A DNA stretch of 64,000 bases from Brenneria alni. GTDB lineage: Bacteria > Pseudomonadota > Gammaproteobacteria > Enterobacterales > Enterobacteriaceae. Below, in pieces: positions 41,694 through 51,283 of this stretch. A program made the position numbers and the translations under genes. Within the stretch, counting starts at the first letter, position 1. Each line of letters begins with the position of its first letter. The stretch spans positions 115,869 to 179,868 of the forward strand of contig NZ_MJLZ01000003.1 in assembly GCF_003666245.1 (NCBI RefSeq). Reading direction: 5' to 3'. The notes beneath the pieces are model-generated. The model ran no database searches and was not told where the DNA came from. It saw only the letters and a list, made by a program, of their open reading frames with translations.

Positions 41694-42274
41694 TGCCGAC
41701 CTTACTCTACCTTCATGGCTTCAACAGCACGCCCCATTCAGCGAAAGCGACGGCGCTGAAAACCTGGCTGGCAAGCCGGCATCCTGAAATTGAGATACTG
41801 ACGCCACAGCTTCCTCCTTATCCAACTGAGGCTGCCGAGATGATGGAGTCGCTGGTAATGGCGCGGGCCGGTAGGCCGCTGGGGATTGTTGGCTCTTCTC
41901 TCGGTGGTTATTATGCCACCTGGCTATCCCAGTGTTTTACCCTGCCCGCGGTGGTGGTGAATCCAGCCGTGAGGCCATTTGAGCTGTTGCTTGACTACCT
42001 GGGGGAATATCAGAACCCCTACACCGGCGAACAATATGTGCTAGAGTCACGGCATGTTTTCGATCTGAAGATAATGCAGGTTGATCCGCTGAAATCGCCA
42101 GATTTGCTGTGGTTATTGATTCAGACCGGGGATGAAGTTTTGGATTATCGCCAGGCGGTTGCTTATTACACGGCCTGTCGCCAAACAGTAGAATCAGGGG
42201 GCAATCACGCCTTTGTCGGATTTGAGCGCTTTTTTTCACCCATAGTGAATTTTTTGGGGCTTACGACAGACTGA
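41693..42274 (+). CDS. yqiA: YqiA, acyl-CoA/ester hydrolase of the alpha/beta family
   Basis: A 193-aa esterase of the UPF0227 family. It starts [19 protein letters not shown] (oxyanion-loop HGF), has the nucleophile elbow [12 protein letters not shown] (about 66-77) and the catalytic His in [10 protein letters not shown] near the C-terminus. E. coli YqiA hydrolyses palmitoyl-CoA and p-nitrophenyl esters. Its ATG overlaps the cpdA stop, and parE follows after 129 nt. Confidence 0.93.
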   Translation: MPTLLYLHGFNSTPHSAKATALKTWLASRHPEIEILTPQLPPYPTEAAEMMESLVMARAGRPLGIVGSSLGGYYATWLSQCFTLPAVVVNPAVRPFELLLDYLGEYQNPYTGEQYVLESRHVFDLKIMQVDPLKSPDLLWLLIQTGDEVLDYRQAVAYYTACRQTVESGGNHAFVGFERFFSPIVNFLGLTTD

Positions 42275-42403
42275 TCAACAGGATGCCAACAGCGATAGTA
42301 GCGACAGGGCAAAAATGAACGTAGCCTGTCATTCGCTGGTGAATAACACACCATCGGTACAGTTCACCACTTATTCCTTTAAAACAACGAATTAACTCAA
42401 ACC

Positions 42404-44299
42404 ATGACTCAATCAAGTTATAACGCTGATGCGATAGAAGTACTCAGCGGACTGGAACCGGTGCGCCGTCGCCCAGGAATGTACACCGATACCACGCGCC
42501 CTAATCATTTGGGGCAAGAGGTGATAGACAACAGCGTCGATGAGGCATTAGCAGGGCATGCACGCCGTGTCGATGTGATTTTGCACGCCGATCAGTCGCT
42601 GGAAGTGATTGATGATGGGCGTGGGATGCCGGTGGATATTCACCCTGAAGAGGGGGTGCCGGCGGTTGAACTGATCCTGTGCCGGTTACATGCCGGGGGT
42701 AAATTCTCCAATAAGAATTATCAATTCTCAGGCGGTCTGCACGGCGTGGGGATCTCGGTGGTCAACGCGCTGTCTTCACGTGTGGAAGTGACGGTACGGC
42801 GTGATGGTCAGGTGTACGATATGGCGTTCGAGAATGGCGACAAAGTACAGGATCTCACCGTAACCGGCACCTGCGGTCGCCGTAATACCGGTACTCGCGT
42901 GCATTTCTGGCCGGATGAAAAATTTTTCGACAGCCCGCGTTTTTCTGTTTCACGCCTGACGCACTTACTGAAAGCCAAAGCCGTATTGTGTCCCGGCGTC
43001 GAGATTGTTTTTAAAGATAAGCTCAATAATACCGAGCAACGCTGGTGTTATCAGGATGGATTGAAAGATTATCTGTGTGAAGCGGTGAATGGATTGATCA
43101 CCCTGCCGGAAAAACCGTTTCTCGGCTCGATTGTCGGTGATACGGAAGCCGTTGACTGGGCGCTGTTGTGGCTGCCGGAAGGGGGAGAGTTGCTGACCGA
43201 AAGCTATGTTAACCTGATCCCCACCCCGATGGGCGGCACTCACGTTAACGGCTTACGTCAGGGCTTGCTGGACGCCATGCGTGAGTTCTGTGAGTTCCGC
43301 AATATTCTGCCGCGCGGCGTGAAATTGAGCGCCGATGATATCTGGGAACGTTGCGCTTATGTGTTGTCGGTCAAGATGCAGGAGCCGCAGTTTGCCGGAC
43401 AAACCAAAGAACGTCTTTCTTCACGTCAGTGTGCGGCGTTTGTTTCCGGTGTGGTTAAGGATGCTTTCAGCCTGTGGCTGAACCAGAATATTCAGATGGC
43501 GGAACAACTGGCTGAACTGGCGATCGCCAGCGCCCAGCGCCGGATGCGCGCCGCCAAGAAGGTGGTACGTAAAAAACTGACCAGCGGCCCGGCGCTGCCC
43601 GGCAAGCTGGCGGATTGTACCTCGCAGGATCTGAATCTCACCGAGCTGTTTCTGGTGGAAGGGGACTCCGCAGGCGGCTCTGCGAAACAGGCGCGGGAGC
43701 GTGAATTTCAGGCGATTATGCCGCTTAAGGGTAAGATCCTGAATACCTGGGAAGTCTCTTCCGATGAGGTATTAGCCTCACAGGAGGTTCATGATATTTC
43801 GGTGGCGATCGGCATTGATCCTGATAGCGACGATTTAAGTCAGCTTCGTTACGGCAAGATCTGTATTCTGGCGGATGCGGACTCCGATGGTTTACACATC
43901 GCCACGCTGCTGTGCGCCCTGTTCGTACGCCATTTCCGCTCGCTGGTAAAAGGTGGCCATGTGTATGTGGCCATGCCGCCGCTGTACCGTATCGACCTTG
44001 GCAAAGAAGTCTATTACGCCCTCGATGAAGAGGAAAAAGCGGGCGTGCTGGAACAGCTCAAGCGGAAAAAAGGCAAACCCAACGTGCAGCGTTTTAAAGG
44101 CCTGGGTGAAATGAACCCGTTGCAATTACGTGAAACCACGCTTGATCCGAATACCCGCCGCCTGGTGCAGTTAACCATTAATGACGACGACATCGATCAG
44201 ACGATGGCGATGATGGATATGCTGTTGGCGAAAAAACGTTCGGAAGATCGCCGTAACTGGCTGCAAGAGAAGGGCGACCGGGCGGAGATCGAAGTATAA
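42404..44299 (+). CDS. parE: ParE, topoisomerase IV subunit B
   Basis: ATPase subunit of topoisomerase IV, which decatenates daughter chromosomes. The 631-aa product has the GHKL ATPase domain (EVIDNSVDEALAGHA, DDGRGMPVDIH, GGLHGVGISVVNALS), a transducer domain and the TOPRIM motifs EGDSAGGSAKQARER (about residue 415) and ADADSDGLHI. Length matches E. coli (630 aa). parC lies 3.6 kb downstream on the same strand, separated here by mdaB and a TonB-dependent receptor. Confidence 0.97.
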   Translation: MTQSSYNADAIEVLSGLEPVRRRPGMYTDTTRPNHLGQEVIDNSVDEALAGHARRVDVILHADQSLEVIDDGRGMPVDIHPEEGVPAVELILCRLHAGGKFSNKNYQFSGGLHGVGISVVNALSSRVEVTVRRDGQVYDMAFENGDKVQDLTVTGTCGRRNTGTRVHFWPDEKFFDSPRFSVSRLTHLLKAKAVLCPGVEIVFKDKLNNTEQRWCYQDGLKDYLCEAVNGLITLPEKPFLGSIVGDTEAVDWALLWLPEGGELLTESYVNLIPTPMGGTHVNGLRQGLLDAMREFCEFRNILPRGVKLSADDIWERCAYVLSVKMQEPQFAGQTKERLSSRQCAAFVSGVVKDAFSLWLNQNIQMAEQLAELAIASAQRRMRAAKKVVRKKLTSGPALPGKLADCTSQDLNLTELFLVEGDSAGGSAKQAREREFQAIMPLKGKILNTWEVSSDEVLASQEVHDISVAIGIDPDSDDLSQLRYGKICILADADSDGLHIATLLCALFVRHFRSLVKGGHVYVAMPPLYRIDLGKEVYYALDEEEKAGVLEQLKRKKGKPNVQRFKGLGEMNPLQLRETTLDPNTRRLVQLTINDDDIDQTMAMMDMLLAKKRSEDRRNWLQEKGDRAEIEV

Positions 44300-44385
44300 C
44301 GTATGTGTTTTCCGGTTTCAGGTAGGGGAAATCACGCTACTGCACGCCGCCATGAGTTAACTTCTCTTATAGCGGCGCACTTCTG

Positions 44386-44967
44386 TCAGGGGAAAATAGC
44401 GTCCAGGTGCTGCTGGTAGTGGATGGTATATGCGGGTACATCCGGCTGCTTCATCACATCATTACAGATAAACGTCGGCAACGGGGCTAACCCGATGAAT
44501 TGATTGGCTTTATGAAACGGAAGATACACACCGTCCACGCCCACGCCGTGGAAGAATTGTTCCGGGTCTTCAAAGGCTTCCAGCGGCGCGTTCCAGGTCA
44601 ACGACAGCATATATTTTTTGCCTTGCAACAGTCCGCCAGAACCGTATTTTTTGCTGGCGTCCGCCCTGGTTCGACCATCATCTGCATACAGTAAGCCATG
44701 CCCTGCGGTAAAAACTTCATCAATATATTTTTTCAGGATCCAGGGGGCGCCCATCCACCAGCCAGGCATCTGGTAAATGATGGTATCGGCCCAAAGGTAA
44801 TTCTGCACTTCCTGTTCTATATTATAACCGTGATCGACAACGGTAACGCGTACGTCATAGTTTTTATTACGTAAGAAATGGGTTGCGATATCGGTAAGCG
44901 TATTGTTGAGCTGGCCTTTAGAGTGGCCGAATGATTTGCCCGCATTGATCAGTAAAATATTTCGCAT
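44386..44967 (-). CDS. mdaB: MdaB, NADPH:quinone reductase
   Basis: FAD-dependent NADPH quinone reductase (flavodoxin-like fold) that reduces quinones by two electrons and protects against redox cycling. The 193-aa product starts MRNILLINAGKSFGHSKGQL. Conserved segments are YQMPGWWMGAPWILKKYIDE, the Gly-rich YGSGGLLQGKKYMLSLTWNAP and FHGVGVDGVYLPFHKANQF. The ATG at 44967 gives the E. coli length; a frame to 45057 is not conserved. It is convergent with parE. Confidence 0.94.
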   Translation of the reverse strand: MRNILLINAGKSFGHSKGQLNNTLTDIATHFLRNKNYDVRVTVVDHGYNIEQEVQNYLWADTIIYQMPGWWMGAPWILKKYIDEVFTAGHGLLYADDGRTRADASKKYGSGGLLQGKKYMLSLTWNAPLEAFEDPEQFFHGVGVDGVYLPFHKANQFIGLAPLPTFICNDVMKQPDVPAYTIHYQQHLDAIFP

Positions 44968-45129
44968 GATAGGTGTTCCAGATTCGTGATTACATAGCGT
45001 GTTGACGTAGTTTAGGCGCTTTGGCGGAAGAGAGGAATATACGTATTGGCACAACACAGTTGGCTGAAACGCAATAATACGATGGCGGGATAAATGCCGT
45101 TTGAGGGGCTTTGGGGTGTTTAGCCTAAT

Positions 45130-45159
45130 AACAGGCGGAACACATGGGTTCCGCCTGTT
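45130..45159 (-). terminator. Long hairpin behind the TonB receptor gene
   Basis: AACAGGCGGAAC (45130-45141) and GTTCCGCCTGTT (45148-45159) form a perfect 12-bp stem with a 6-nt loop, 11 nt beyond the receptor stop. The minus-strand tail is ATTAGG, so no real U-tract. Confidence 0.6.
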
Positions 45160-45169
45160 GTTCTGTTAA

Positions 45170-47551
45170 TCAGAAATCAACATTAACGCCAAGCTGGAAG
45201 GTGCGGCCTGGCGCTACGGCTAACGCCTGTTCGTATCGATCCTGCGCCGTAGCCGTTTCAATATTACGGCTGCTCAGGTAATCCCAGTATTTACGATCGG
45301 TGATGTTGTAGACACCGCCGCTCAGTTTCACATTGGGCAGTACGCGCCAGTATGCAGTGAGGTCAATCAAGCCATAACCGGGAACGCGCATATATTCGAC
45401 CGTCGAATCCGTAATGGCCGTACCGGTATTGTTATAGCTCTGCCTGTTTGTATCCTCTGCTTGTCTGCCTTTCTGGAAGGTAGAGGTTAACGCCGCGCCG
45501 TAACGCTGGTCTGGATCATCATAGGCAATACCCACTACGGCTTTCATCGGTGCCACGCTGTCCAGGTCGATGTATTTGTCGCCCAAATAGCTGGATTTGG
45601 CCGCGCCTTTGGTGTAACCGAATGCCAGCGTGGTGCTCAGGCCGTCAACAGAGGGGAACCAGGTGCCAAAGTTGATCTTGGTACTGATTTCACCTCCGTA
45701 GATATAGGCTTTGTCGCGGTTTTCCGCTTGAAAGGTCGTATTGATATTGCTGGGGACATTGACAAATTTGTCAGGATTGCCAGCGCGGGTATATCGGGTG
45801 TTGGCAATAAAGTTTTTATAGGTGTTGTAAAACAACGAGGTGCGGAACGTCACGCCTTCCGTTGCTTCACCTTTCAGGCCCCATTCAAAATTATTGCTGG
45901 TTTCGGTGTCAAGATCGCTGTTGCCGATAAAGGCATACTGGAACGGCCCCGCATAGTTGGCGTCCAGACTCCAGGAGCCGTAAAGCTGGCTGGCGTCCGG
46001 GAACTGGGCACCGCGCTTATATTGCAGATAGGTGGTCAGCTTCGGCGTGATGTCATAGAGGAAACTCAGGGAAGGTAGTACCTGAGTGTCGCTGTTGGCT
46101 TTGCTGTAGAGGTTGTTGACGTCAGAGGTGTCAATAACGCTGCTGTCAACGCTCAGACTGTTCAAATCCACCGGTTTTGTGCGTTGATGCACCACGCGTG
46201 CGGCGGGAACCACGGCGAAATTGTGCCCGGCCAGATCCCAGGTGATGGTGTCCTGTATGAAACCGCCGACGGTATAGCTCTCGCTGTTCGCCTCCGGTTG
46301 CATGATGTTATTGGCGCTGGTCTGGATAGGATCTTGTCTGAACGGACGATCGGTTTTGGATTCGCTGGCGTTGAAGCCCCAACTGAATTCATGCCGATCC
46401 CAGGCTTTTACCATACGGGTTTCCAGTCCATAGGTTTTGACATTATAGTCAGAATAAACCCGATAACTGTCGTGAGAGGAAAACACCTCTTGAGCCGTTG
46501 GCAGCAAGGTATTGTCGTGTGATTCACTGTTCTGGAAGAAAATGCGGCTATCGACAAGATCGACCAGGGTGTTGTTAACCGGTGTCCAGCGATCTTTCAG
46601 GCTGATGTTCCAGCGGCGGGTCTGGCTGCTTTGCTGCGCGGTGCCGTCAATGGTGTTGTTGACCGGATCGTTGCCCCAGTAATCATAATGGGTATGGTTG
46701 GTTTTATGATAGTAATCCACCGTGCCGGTGAACTGGTGTTGGTCATTCGGTTGCCAGATGGCGGAAGCCATGATGGCGTTCGAATGCCAGTTGACCGGAT
46801 ACGCATCGATAGTTCCGCTGTTGTTTTCGGTTTCCTGCCCGTCACGGCGGCTGATCACTATAATTCCGCGCAATTCGGCATCACCACCTGCGGCGGTGAT
46901 GCCGTTATGCCAACCATGGTTGGCAGAGTCGTAATCACTCTGGAAGCCAAAGTATGAATGTTTGCTGGCCGACAGATAGTCATCGGCTGATTTAGGCAGG
47001 AAAGATACCGCACCGCCAAGCGCATTATTTGCGCGCTCGGCAGAGGTGACGCCAGACTCAATATTAACCCGTCCGTACATATAAGGGTCGATGTAGTCTC
47101 TTCCCATCCCAAACGTATTGAATCCTGCACGGCTGGCGTAACTGCGCCCGGTGGCATTGGGCAGGCTGATGCCGTCAACATCGATGGCCACACGGTTACT
47201 TTCTATCCCGCGGATATTGTAGCCGGTATAACCACTGCGATCGAAGCCGCTTTTACCTGCAGTCGAACCGCCGCTGGCGCCGGTCGCGCTAATCAATGGC
47301 TGGTAGCGCATAATGGTGCCAAAATCATTACCGCCGTTTTTCTGCATGTCGTCAGCCGTCAGCGTGACGGAAGAACCCGCTTTTTTCTCGATTTCAGGCG
47401 CATAAACGGTCATTACGTCGCCTGTCGGTTCTGACTCGTGGGCCGGATTAGTCTGCGAGGCGGTTTGACTGTTGGCGGCAGCGCTGTTCAACGCTGTACC
47501 CGCCACTATCCCGGTGAGGATGATTTTTTTGAGATTCTTATTTATTAACAT
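45170..47551 (-). CDS. TonB-dependent haem/haemoglobin-type outer-membrane receptor
   Basis: A 22-stranded outer-membrane receptor, probably importing haem or a haem-protein ligand with TonB energy. The ~793-aa product has a Sec signal (LINKNLKKIILTGIVAGTAL) and a TonB box-like DVMTVYAP. A plug domain follows (about 50-180; YNIRGIESNRVAIDVDGISL, ERANNALGGAVSFLPK), then a barrel ending in the aromatic VAPGRTFQLGVNVDF. Assignment to the haemoglobin/transferrin-type family is from overall resemblance; the ligand is not proven. The start could be 47551 or an upstream in-frame ATG/GTG. A Fur box lies upstream. It sits between mdaB and parC, outside the E. coli backbone. Confidence 0.85.
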   Translation of the reverse strand: MLINKNLKKIILTGIVAGTALNSAAANSQTASQTNPAHESEPTGDVMTVYAPEIEKKAGSSVTLTADDMQKNGGNDFGTIMRYQPLISATGASGGSTAGKSGFDRSGYTGYNIRGIESNRVAIDVDGISLPNATGRSYASRAGFNTFGMGRDYIDPYMYGRVNIESGVTSAERANNALGGAVSFLPKSADDYLSASKHSYFGFQSDYDSANHGWHNGITAAGGDAELRGIIVISRRDGQETENNSGTIDAYPVNWHSNAIMASAIWQPNDQHQFTGTVDYYHKTNHTHYDYWGNDPVNNTIDGTAQQSSQTRRWNISLKDRWTPVNNTLVDLVDSRIFFQNSESHDNTLLPTAQEVFSSHDSYRVYSDYNVKTYGLETRMVKAWDRHEFSWGFNASESKTDRPFRQDPIQTSANNIMQPEANSESYTVGGFIQDTITWDLAGHNFAVVPAARVVHQRTKPVDLNSLSVDSSVIDTSDVNNLYSKANSDTQVLPSLSFLYDITPKLTTYLQYKRGAQFPDASQLYGSWSLDANYAGPFQYAFIGNSDLDTETSNNFEWGLKGEATEGVTFRTSLFYNTYKNFIANTRYTRAGNPDKFVNVPSNINTTFQAENRDKAYIYGGEISTKINFGTWFPSVDGLSTTLAFGYTKGAAKSSYLGDKYIDLDSVAPMKAVVGIAYDDPDQRYGAALTSTFQKGRQAEDTNRQSYNNTGTAITDSTVEYMRVPGYGLIDLTAYWRVLPNVKLSGGVYNITDRKYWDYLSSRNIETATAQDRYEQALAVAPGRTFQLGVNVDF

Positions 47552-47662
47552 AGTGATACTCTGTTGATAGGCGGCTGTCCGGCCAGCGACCAAAGGCATG
47601 GTCACGCTGGCAATAGACTTCAGCAGGAATGAAGTCTGTGTTTAATAACAACACGAAATTAT

Positions 47663-47681
47663 CGTAATGATAATTGTTATC
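47663..47681 (-). promoter_or_regulatory. Fur box upstream of the TonB receptor
   Basis: The 19-bp CGTAATGATAATTGTTATC matches the Fur consensus (GATAATGATAATCATTATC) at 15 of 19 positions. It lies about 112 bp upstream of the receptor ATG. This predicts induction under iron starvation. The rest of the 47552-47907 gap is A/T-rich and carries the parC upstream region; no gene seen. Confidence 0.8.
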
Positions 47682-47907
47682 AAAACATTAAAAGTTATCA
47701 TTCTCTTTTTCAATTGTGATTTTATTAAGAACTCTTAATAAAAATGTCATGCCGCCGTCATTCCTGCTTATTAAGCCAAGCAGCCTTTAGCTGTCGCGGG
47801 TCTCTGTTCTCTGTGACAGAGCATGGCCGGATAAGGTACTATTCCCGCCAAACAGACCGCCGTCGGAAAGAGCAATAATCGCGTTGCGATGTGAGGAAAT
47901 GAGATAA

Positions 47908-50178
47908 ATGAGCGAGATAACGCATGACGGCGCAGAAAGCCTTGCGCTGCACACGTTTACTGAAAATGCTTACCTGAACTACTCCATGTACGTCATTATG
48001 GACAGGGCATTACCGTTTATCGGTGATGGTCTGAAGCCGGTACAGCGCCGCATTGTTTATGCCATGTCGGAGCTGGGCCTGAATTCCAGCGCCAAATTTA
48101 AAAAATCCGCCCGTACCGTTGGCGACGTGTTAGGTAAATATCACCCGCACGGCGACGGCGCCTGTTACGAAGCTATGGTGTTAATGGCGCAGCCATTCTC
48201 CTATCGCTACCCGCTGGTGGACGGGCAGGGGAACTGGGGCGCGCCGGACGATCCGAAATCATTCGCGGCAATGCGCTATACCGAATCCCGGTTGTCCAAA
48301 TATGCTGAAATTCTACTTAATGAATTGGGGCAGGGGACGGTTGACTATGTGCCGAACTTTGACGGTACGATGCAGGAGCCGAAAATGCTGCCTGCCCGTC
48401 TGCCGAATATTCTGCTTAACGGCACTACCGGGATCGCCGTCGGTATGGCAACCGACATTCCGCCGCATAACGTGCGTGAAGTTGCCGCGGCGGCGGTGGC
48501 GCTGATTGATAAACCTGACTCTTCACTGGAAGATTTGTTACAGCACGTTCAGGGGCCCGATTTCCCGACAGAAGCGGAAATCATTACCCCGCGTGATGAA
48601 GTGCGTAAAATTTACCAGAACGGGCGTGGTTCGGTGCGTATGCGCGCCATCTGGAAGAAGGAGGATGGCGATGTGGTGATCACCGCGCTGCCTCATCAGG
48701 TTTCGGGGGCCAAAGTGCTGGAGCAGATAGCCAGCCAGATGCGCGCCAAAAAATTACCGATGATCGAAGATCTGCGCGATGAATCCGACCATGAAAATCC
48801 CACCCGTTTAGTGCTGGTGCCACGCTCTAACCGTATCGATCTGGATCAGGTAATGAACCATCTGTTCGCCACCACCGATCTGGAAAAAAGCTATCGCATC
48901 AATATGAATATGATCGGTCTGGATGGCCGCCCGGCGGTTAAAGGGCTGGTGGAAATTCTGACTGAATGGCTGGTATTCCGTCGTGATACGGTGCGCCGCC
49001 GGTTGAATTACCGACTGGAAAAGGTGCTTAAGCGCCTGCATATTCTGGAAGGGTTGCTGGTTGCGTTCCTGAATATTGATGAGGTGATCCACATCATCCG
49101 CACGGAAGACGAGCCTAAGCCGGTATTGATGCGCCAGTTCAGCCTGAGCGAAACGCAGGCCGAAGCGATTCTGGAACTGAAATTACGTCATTTGGCCAAA
49201 CTGGAAGAGATGAAAATCCGTGGCGAGCAGGATGAGCTGGCTAAAGAGCGCGATCAACTACAGGCGTTACTGGCATCCGAACGCAAGCTGAGTAATTTGC
49301 TGAAAAAAGAAATTCAGGCCGATGCGCAGACCCACGGTGATGATCGTCGTTCACCGCTGAAAGAGCGTGGTGAAGCGAAGGCCATGAGCGAACATGACTT
49401 CGTGCCTTCTGAACCTGTCACTATCGTGTTGTCGGAGATGGGCTGGGTACGCAGCGCCAAAGGACATGATATTGATCCCGCCGGGCTGAGTTATAAAGCG
49501 GGCGATAGCTTCCGTTCCGCCGCCCGCGGTAAAACCAACCAGCCGGTGGTGTTTATCGATTCGACTGGCCGCAGCTATGCGCTCGATCCGTTAACGCTGC
49601 CATCAGCGCGCGGCCAGGGTGAGCCGTTGACCGGCAAACTGACGCCGCCGCCGGGGGCGACCATTGAGCAGGTACTGATGGCCGCAGACGATCAACCGCT
49701 GCTGATGGCTTCTGATGCCGGTTATGGGTTTGTCTGCACCTTTAACGATCTGGTGGCGCGTAACCGTGCAGGGAAAGCGATTATCACCCTGCCGGACAAT
49801 GCCAGGGTACTGCCGCCGCTGGAGATCAACGGTGATGACAATATGTTGTTGGCGATCACCGCCGCAGGCCGGATGCTGCTGTTCCCGGTTTCTGACTTAC
49901 CGCAACTGTCGAAGGGGAAAGGCAATAAAATCGTGTCTATTTCGTCAGCGGATTTCGCCAGCGGCAAGGATCGCCTAAGCTGGCTGCTGCTGTTGCCGCC
50001 GCAGGCATCGGTGACGCTATACTTTGGTAAACGCAAGCTGGCCCTGCGTGCGAACGAGCTACAGAAATATTACTCTGAACGTGGCCGGAAAGGCACATTG
50101 CTGCGTGGTTTGCAACGTATTGACCGCATTGATGTCGATGCGCCTAAACAGGCTGGCGACGGCAGTAGCGAAGAGTAA
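47908..50178 (+). CDS. parC: ParC, topoisomerase IV subunit A
   Basis: DNA-cleaving subunit of topoisomerase IV. The 756-aa product has the winged-helix/tower region with catalytic Tyr124 ([13 protein letters not shown]) and a C-terminal beta-pinwheel domain (about 495-735). The start gives a 4-residue offset from E. coli numbering. In the quinolone-resistance-determining loop the sequence is [10 protein letters not shown], so Gly84 replaces the usual Ser (E. coli Ser80), while Glu88 (E. coli Glu84) is kept. parE lies 3.6 kb upstream on the same strand. Confidence 0.97.
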   Translation: MSEITHDGAESLALHTFTENAYLNYSMYVIMDRALPFIGDGLKPVQRRIVYAMSELGLNSSAKFKKSARTVGDVLGKYHPHGDGACYEAMVLMAQPFSYRYPLVDGQGNWGAPDDPKSFAAMRYTESRLSKYAEILLNELGQGTVDYVPNFDGTMQEPKMLPARLPNILLNGTTGIAVGMATDIPPHNVREVAAAAVALIDKPDSSLEDLLQHVQGPDFPTEAEIITPRDEVRKIYQNGRGSVRMRAIWKKEDGDVVITALPHQVSGAKVLEQIASQMRAKKLPMIEDLRDESDHENPTRLVLVPRSNRIDLDQVMNHLFATTDLEKSYRINMNMIGLDGRPAVKGLVEILTEWLVFRRDTVRRRLNYRLEKVLKRLHILEGLLVAFLNIDEVIHIIRTEDEPKPVLMRQFSLSETQAEAILELKLRHLAKLEEMKIRGEQDELAKERDQLQALLASERKLSNLLKKEIQADAQTHGDDRRSPLKERGEAKAMSEHDFVPSEPVTIVLSEMGWVRSAKGHDIDPAGLSYKAGDSFRSAARGKTNQPVVFIDSTGRSYALDPLTLPSARGQGEPLTGKLTPPPGATIEQVLMAADDQPLLMASDAGYGFVCTFNDLVARNRAGKAIITLPDNARVLPPLEINGDDNMLLAITAAGRMLLFPVSDLPQLSKGKGNKIVSISSADFASGKDRLSWLLLLPPQASVTLYFGKRKLALRANELQKYYSERGRKGTLLRGLQRIDRIDVDAPKQAGDGSSEE

Positions 50179-50380
50179 ATAATCAACGCCGGGAAAACGC
50201 GACAATATGATGTTGCGCTTTCCCCGCTCTGTCTTGATCCTTTCTCGTTTCACCTAATGAACAGATCGCCAGCCTTCCGCACAATGCAGCGGGAAAACCG
50301 ACTATTTTATAAAAGGAATCACCGTGTGTTTTATAGCGAAGCCGCTATACTAGCGGCGGCTGTTGGCTAATGAGGTTGTT

Positions 50381-51136
50381 ATGTTATTCATTCTTCGTTT
50401 TATTGTGGTGATTGTATTTTCGCTTCTGATCTGTATTTTTGGCTCTATCTACTGTCTTTTCAGCCCTAAAAATCCACATCATGTCTCGACATTCGGTCGT
50501 CTTTTCGGTCGCCTGTCGGTGGTTTTCGGTTTAAAAGTAGAAATGCGGATACCGGAAGAGGCGGCGCATTATGGTAACTGTATCTATATCGCAAACCACC
50601 AGAATAATTACGATATGGTCACAGCATCAAATGCAGTTCAACCAGGCACGGTTACCGTGGGTAAGAAAAGCCTGCTGTGGATCCCTTTCTTCGGCCCGCT
50701 GTATTGGCTGACCGGTAATCTGCTGATTGACCGCGAAAACCGCACCAAAGCGCATGGCACCATTGCTCAGGTGGTTAAGCATATCAAAGAGAAAAATATC
50801 TCCATCTGGATGTTCCCGGAAGGAACACGCAGCCGCGGACGTGGGCTGCTGCCGTTTAAAACCGGGGCATTTCATGCCGCCATTAGTGCGGAAGTGCCGA
50901 TCGTGCCGATTTGCGTTTCCACCACTAGTAATAAAATAAAACTGAATCGCTGGAATAATGGCTATGTCATCGTGGAAATGTTGCCACCGATCGATACCCG
51001 TTCCTACACTAAAGAGCAGGTACGTGAACTGGCCGCGCACTGTCATGACATTATGGTGGCCAAACTGGCGCAGTTAGACGCAGAAGTCGCAGAACGCGAG
51101 GCGGCAGAAAAAAATAAGCCAGCCGGCAACCTTTGA
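50381..51136 (+). CDS. plsC: PlsC, 1-acylglycerol-3-phosphate acyltransferase
   Basis: Inner-membrane enzyme that acylates lysophosphatidic acid to phosphatidic acid. The 251-aa product has an N-terminal membrane helix (about 3-24) and the acyltransferase motifs NHQNNYD (HX4D, about residue 73), FPEGTRSRG (about 147) and VPIVPICVS. The ATG at 50381, with GAGG 6 nt upstream, was chosen over an in-frame start at 50363. It is followed by ftsP, as in E. coli. Confidence 0.96.
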   Translation: MLFILRFIVVIVFSLLICIFGSIYCLFSPKNPHHVSTFGRLFGRLSVVFGLKVEMRIPEEAAHYGNCIYIANHQNNYDMVTASNAVQPGTVTVGKKSLLWIPFFGPLYWLTGNLLIDRENRTKAHGTIAQVVKHIKEKNISIWMFPEGTRSRGRGLLPFKTGAFHAAISAEVPIVPICVSTTSNKIKLNRWNNGYVIVEMLPPIDTRSYTKEQVRELAAHCHDIMVAKLAQLDAEVAEREAAEKNKPAGNL

Positions 51137-51283
51137 TCCGCGATGAAACCCGGCAATATCGCTGTTGAGGGTAGTTTGATTATTGATCGTGGTTTTGAAC
51201 GTTCGGGTCAGGAATTTATATCTTGCGTACCCTCGTTCGGAAGCTGAATTTTGCATACGGTTTAACAGATTTACGGAGCAACT

